DNA from: Bacillota bacterium
GTDB taxonomy: Bacteria > Bacillota > Clostridia > Christensenellales > CAG-138
Direction of reading: 5' to 3'
Assembly (NCBI GenBank): GCA_023435025.1
Contig: JAEYSE010000012.1
Span: 1 to 23,285 of the forward strand
Length of the DNA: 23,285 nucleotides
Part shown: in pieces, positions 21,026-23,285 of the stretch
How the letters are laid out: every line of letters begins with the position of its first letter
Numbering within the stretch: the stretch's first letter is position 1
Program-made: the position numbers and the translations under genes
The notes under the pieces: generated by a model
Database searches by the model: none
The model's input: the letters and a program-made list of their open reading frames with translations, nothing else
Told to the model about the DNA's origin: nothing

Positions 21026-22009
21026 TTAATCTCTGGGGTTGTTGAAGATCTTGTCGCGGCGGCCTTCGTAAGGCGCTTTGATGATCAACGGCTTCAGATA
21101 AGCTGCGACCTTCTCTACGCCGTCGCCTACGGACATGGTGACGTCTTCATGCTCGTAGCTCAGCACATAATCGTAGCCGACAAGAGACAGCTCGGTGATG
21201 ATCTTCTTCCAGGGTACGCTGCCCCAGCCGGGGATGCGGAAGCGGAACGCGCGGTCGATGCGCTGCCAGTCGCCCTGCATCAGAATGCCGCCGCGCTGGA
21301 TGTTGTGCTCCACGATCTCGCCGTCCTTCGCATGGACGTGGAATATGCGGTCTCCGAGTTCGTCGATAAAGTTTTCCACCCTGAGACCAAGGTAAATGAG
21401 GTTTGCCGGGTCAAGGTTGAAGCCCAGGCAGGGGTGGTTGTCTACGAGCTCGATCGCGCGTTTGGCGGTGTGGATATCATAGATCATATTGTTGGGATGG
21501 GGTTCCACGGCAAACTTCACGCCATATTCCTTGAACTTATCAAGGATGGGCAAGAATAGTTCCCGGAATTCGTCTTCCATCTTGCTCCAACCGTCGGCGC
21601 TGGGGAACGGGAAGTACCTGCCCCAGTTGGTGACGCCTGTGAAGCCGTTGACGACCGGAACCTCCAGCGCGTTTGCAGCGCGGGCTGTCTTTAAAAGATT
21701 CTCGGTACCGTATTTGATCTTTTCTTCCTTGGTGCCCTTGAAGAGCTTATCCGTATCTTCCGTATGAGGCCCCAGGATCAAAAGGGAGTCTGCATGGTTG
21801 GAGAGACCGGAAATGGTAACGCCGTGGCTCGCGAGCATTTTCTTAAGCGCTTCCGCCTTGCCGGGGGTTAGGATATCCTCGCAATCGAACTGCTCGCAGC
21901 CGCTGTAAGCGGGAATTTCCATCATTTCATAACCGTGGGCCTCCATGATCTTGGAGACTTCTTCCAGGGACAGATGTGCGTAGTTCGCAGCAAAAAAACC
22001 AAGTTTCAT
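21026..22009 (-). CDS. TIM-barrel sugar phosphate isomerase/epimerase (AP endonuclease 2 family)
   Basis: A 327-residue xylose-isomerase-like TIM barrel. The metal-site blocks are in place: KFAVEPHPNNMIYD (Glu), LGFNLDPANLIYLG (Asp), FHVHAKDGEI (His/Asp) and YVLSYEHEDV (Glu). These proteins isomerise or epimerise ketoses or keto-sugar derivatives with a divalent metal; related TIM barrels also act in breakdown of 3-keto-glycosides. An AGGAGGGA site precedes ATG 22009. It lies 34 bases after the flavoprotein gene and 11 bases before the dehydrogenase gene. No ribosomal or DNA-repair context is seen, which argues against an AP endonuclease. Confidence 0.9.
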   Translation of the reverse strand: MKLGFFAANYAHLSLEEVSKIMEAHGYEMMEIPAYSGCEQFDCEDILTPGKAEALKKMLASHGVTISGLSNHADSLLILGPHTEDTDKLFKGTKEEKIKYGTENLLKTARAANALEVPVVNGFTGVTNWGRYFPFPSADGWSKMEDEFRELFLPILDKFKEYGVKFAVEPHPNNMIYDIHTAKRAIELVDNHPCLGFNLDPANLIYLGLRVENFIDELGDRIFHVHAKDGEIVEHNIQRGGILMQGDWQRIDRAFRFRIPGWGSVPWKKIITELSLVGYDYVLSYEHEDVTMSVGDGVEKVAAYLKPLIIKAPYEGRRDKIFNNPRD

Positions 22010-22043
22010 ATTCTTCCCTCCTGTTTTTTCTCTACTTACTTGA

Positions 22044-23285
22044 TCAGGTGTGCTTCGCCTTCAACTGGCCGAACTCTTTCCTGGTCTGCACCAGCACATC
22101 GGTATAATGCTTGTTGTAGGTACAGCAGCCGATTTCGCGCTGGCGGATCAAAAGCTCCAGGCAGTTGTCGCACAGCGTGCACCACTTGATGTCCGCCTCG
22201 TTGCCTTCACGCAGCTTCTTGGGAAGGAACGGATCGGCAAAGCTCTGCCTGCCCAGCGCCAGCATATCGACCTTGTTTTCTGCAATGAACTTCGAACCAT
22301 AGTGGAACATGCTGTTGTTTTCCTGCTCCACGGCGAGGATGCCGTTTTTGCCGTTGCGGAATACGGAATAGTTGGAGCCGATGATGACGGTCTCTGGTTT
22401 AACGGCCTTTTTGAATTCCTTGGCCCAGGTGGTGTGCAGGAAGGCAAAATAAGCGGCCTTGCGCTCAGCCTGCGTGATGGAGGTGGTGATGGACGGGCTG
22501 CCGCCGGACTGGACAAAATACTGCGCCCCGCGCTCTTCTAAACCCTTGAGCAGCGCGATAGGCTCCGTCAGGTCGATGTTCGGAGAATCCGGGCCTTCCG
22601 TACCAAAGCCGCCGGGGAAACCTTCCCACGCGGAAACCTTGGAACCGATCAGGAAGTTGGGATCGTTGATTTCCTTCTGTACGCGCTCATAAAGTTCGTA
22701 TGCGAAGCGGCTGCGGTTTTCCCAGGAACCGCCATATTTCCACTTGCGGTCATTATAGGGGCGGAGTATCTGGGAGCCGAGATAGCCGTGGCAGAGCTTT
22801 AAATCCACGCCGTCAGCGCCCGCATCATACGCGATACGTGCAGCCATTACAAACTGGTCCATGATGTGCTCCACATCCTCTTCCGTCATCAGCTCGCCGC
22901 CAAAGCCGGGCAGCGGCTTTACGGTGACGCGGCGGGAGAACTCGGGGTTGCTCAGTTCCCCGGAGTGGGTCAGCTGGAATACAAGGAGTGTCTTGGGGTT
23001 GATTGCCTTTAAATCGCCCACGAATTTCGCAAGCGGTTTGGCGTTCTTGGGCATGATAGAGAGCTGGTTGAGGCGGCTGCGGCATTCGTCCGTAACCGTG
23101 ATGGCTTCGAGCGTCACGACGCCCGCCTCCCCATTAAACAGGTTGGAGTAGCGCTCCACCGTCAGCGCGGAAGGATTGCCGTCAGCATCCGCGTCCGTAC
23201 ATTCCATAGCCTGCACAAAAAACCTGTTTGGGCTCGTGCGGTTGCCAATTCGTATGGGCGAAAGGAGTATGTCTTTGTAATTTTC
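22044..23285 (-). CDS. Old Yellow Enzyme-type NADH:flavin oxidoreductase (partial at 5' end)
   Basis: The frame runs off the right edge, so the first codons are missing; 413 residues are visible. It opens with ILLSPIRIGNRTSPNRFFVQ, the usual FMN-barrel start. It has the flavin/substrate block LCHGYLGSQILRPYNDRKWK and YGGSWENRSRFAYEL, then LGRQSFADPFLPKKLREG. The C-terminal WCTLCDNCLEL plus CCTYN supplies Cys residues spaced like the 4Fe-4S cluster of 2,4-dienoyl-CoA reductase and related enzymes. The second half of those large enzymes (FAD/NAD domain) is absent, so an external electron donor or NADH binding at FMN is needed. Such enzymes reduce enones or enoates. It is the first visible gene of the sugar operon; more genes may lie to the right. 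Confidence 0.9.
   Translation of the reverse strand, partial: ENYKDILLSPIRIGNRTSPNRFFVQAMECTDADADGNPSALTVERYSNLFNGEAGVVTLEAITVTDECRSRLNQLSIMPKNAKPLAKFVGDLKAINPKTLLVFQLTHSGELSNPEFSRRVTVKPLPGFGGELMTEEDVEHIMDQFVMAARIAYDAGADGVDLKLCHGYLGSQILRPYNDRKWKYGGSWENRSRFAYELYERVQKEINDPNFLIGSKVSAWEGFPGGFGTEGPDSPNIDLTEPIALLKGLEERGAQYFVQSGGSPSITTSITQAERKAAYFAFLHTTWAKEFKKAVKPETVIIGSNYSVFRNGKNGILAVEQENNSMFHYGSKFIAENKVDMLALGRQSFADPFLPKKLREGNEADIKWCTLCDNCLELLIRQREIGCCTYNKHYTDVLVQTRKEFGQLKAKHT

Noticed and set aside
20978..21559. 193-codon plus-strand frame across the epimerase gene
   Set aside because: It is opposite the TIM-barrel gene, which has complete metal-site motifs and a strong RBS.
16801..23285. Simple call of this operon as the L-rhamnose operon
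   Set aside because: No rhamnose isomerase, transporter or mutarotase is visible, the kinase motifs differ from RhaB, the aldolase is far shorter than RhaD, and extra enzymes are present.
1..23285. CRISPR array, insertion sequence or prophage
   Set aside because: I found no regularly spaced repeats, transposase, integrase or phage structural gene, and no direct-repeat att sites beside the tRNAs.

Overview
The window comes from a spore-forming member of the Bacillota, most likely class Clostridia. The evidence is two adjacent alpha/beta-type small acid-soluble spore proteins, an Asp23 - FakA (YloV) - RecG gene order like that of Bacillus, a cysteine desulfurase - ThiI pair, AGGAGG-type ribosome binding sites and TTGACA/TATAAT-type promoters. 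The left 4 kb and the 13.4-16.7 kb stretch look more AT-rich and accessory. The rest looks like GC-richer core or catabolic DNA. I cannot name the species.

Layout. (1) 1-3.0 kb: the C-terminal part of a secreted 5'-nucleotidase, a small unknown gene, a SAM methyltransferase, and on the minus strand a Cys-rich 70-residue protein and a one-helix membrane protein, each with its own promoter. (2) 3.2-4.4 kb, minus strand: initiator and elongator tRNA-Met with promoter and terminator, then two SASP genes with a possible forespore (sigma-G type) promoter. (3) 4.4-8.9 kb, minus strand: asp23-like, fatty-acid-kinase-like fakA and recG, with terminators after fakA and after recG. (4) 8.9-13.2 kb: a small GIY-YIG protein (+, probably leaderless), converging on a minus-strand run of cysteine desulfurase, thiI, an RsiV-like (DUF3298-type) lipoprotein and a coupled small membrane protein. 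(5) 13.3-15.7 kb, plus strand: a small lipoprotein, a DUF2007-like small protein, a frameshifted small membrane-protein gene, a GNAT acetyltransferase and a nucleotidyltransferase. (6) 15.7-16.7 kb, minus strand: a small unknown gene and a DUF3267-type membrane metalloprotease. (7) 16.75-23.3 kb, minus strand: a catabolic operon cut by the right edge, in transcription order Old-Yellow-Enzyme-type flavoprotein, TIM-barrel sugar isomerase/epimerase, zinc dehydrogenase, LacC/FruK-type PfkB kinase, class II aldolase and rhamnulokinase-like FGGY kinase, closed by a strong terminator.

The most interesting part is the last operon. Its kinase and aldolase resemble the lower half of L-rhamnose or L-fucose breakdown. 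It also carries a second sugar-phosphate kinase, a flavin enoate-reductase-type enzyme, a dehydrogenase and a TIM-barrel protein, and the rhamnulokinase-like protein has changed residues in motifs that are conserved in RhaB. A dedicated pathway for an unusual plant or host sugar or glycoside is plausible, but the substrate cannot be read from this window.
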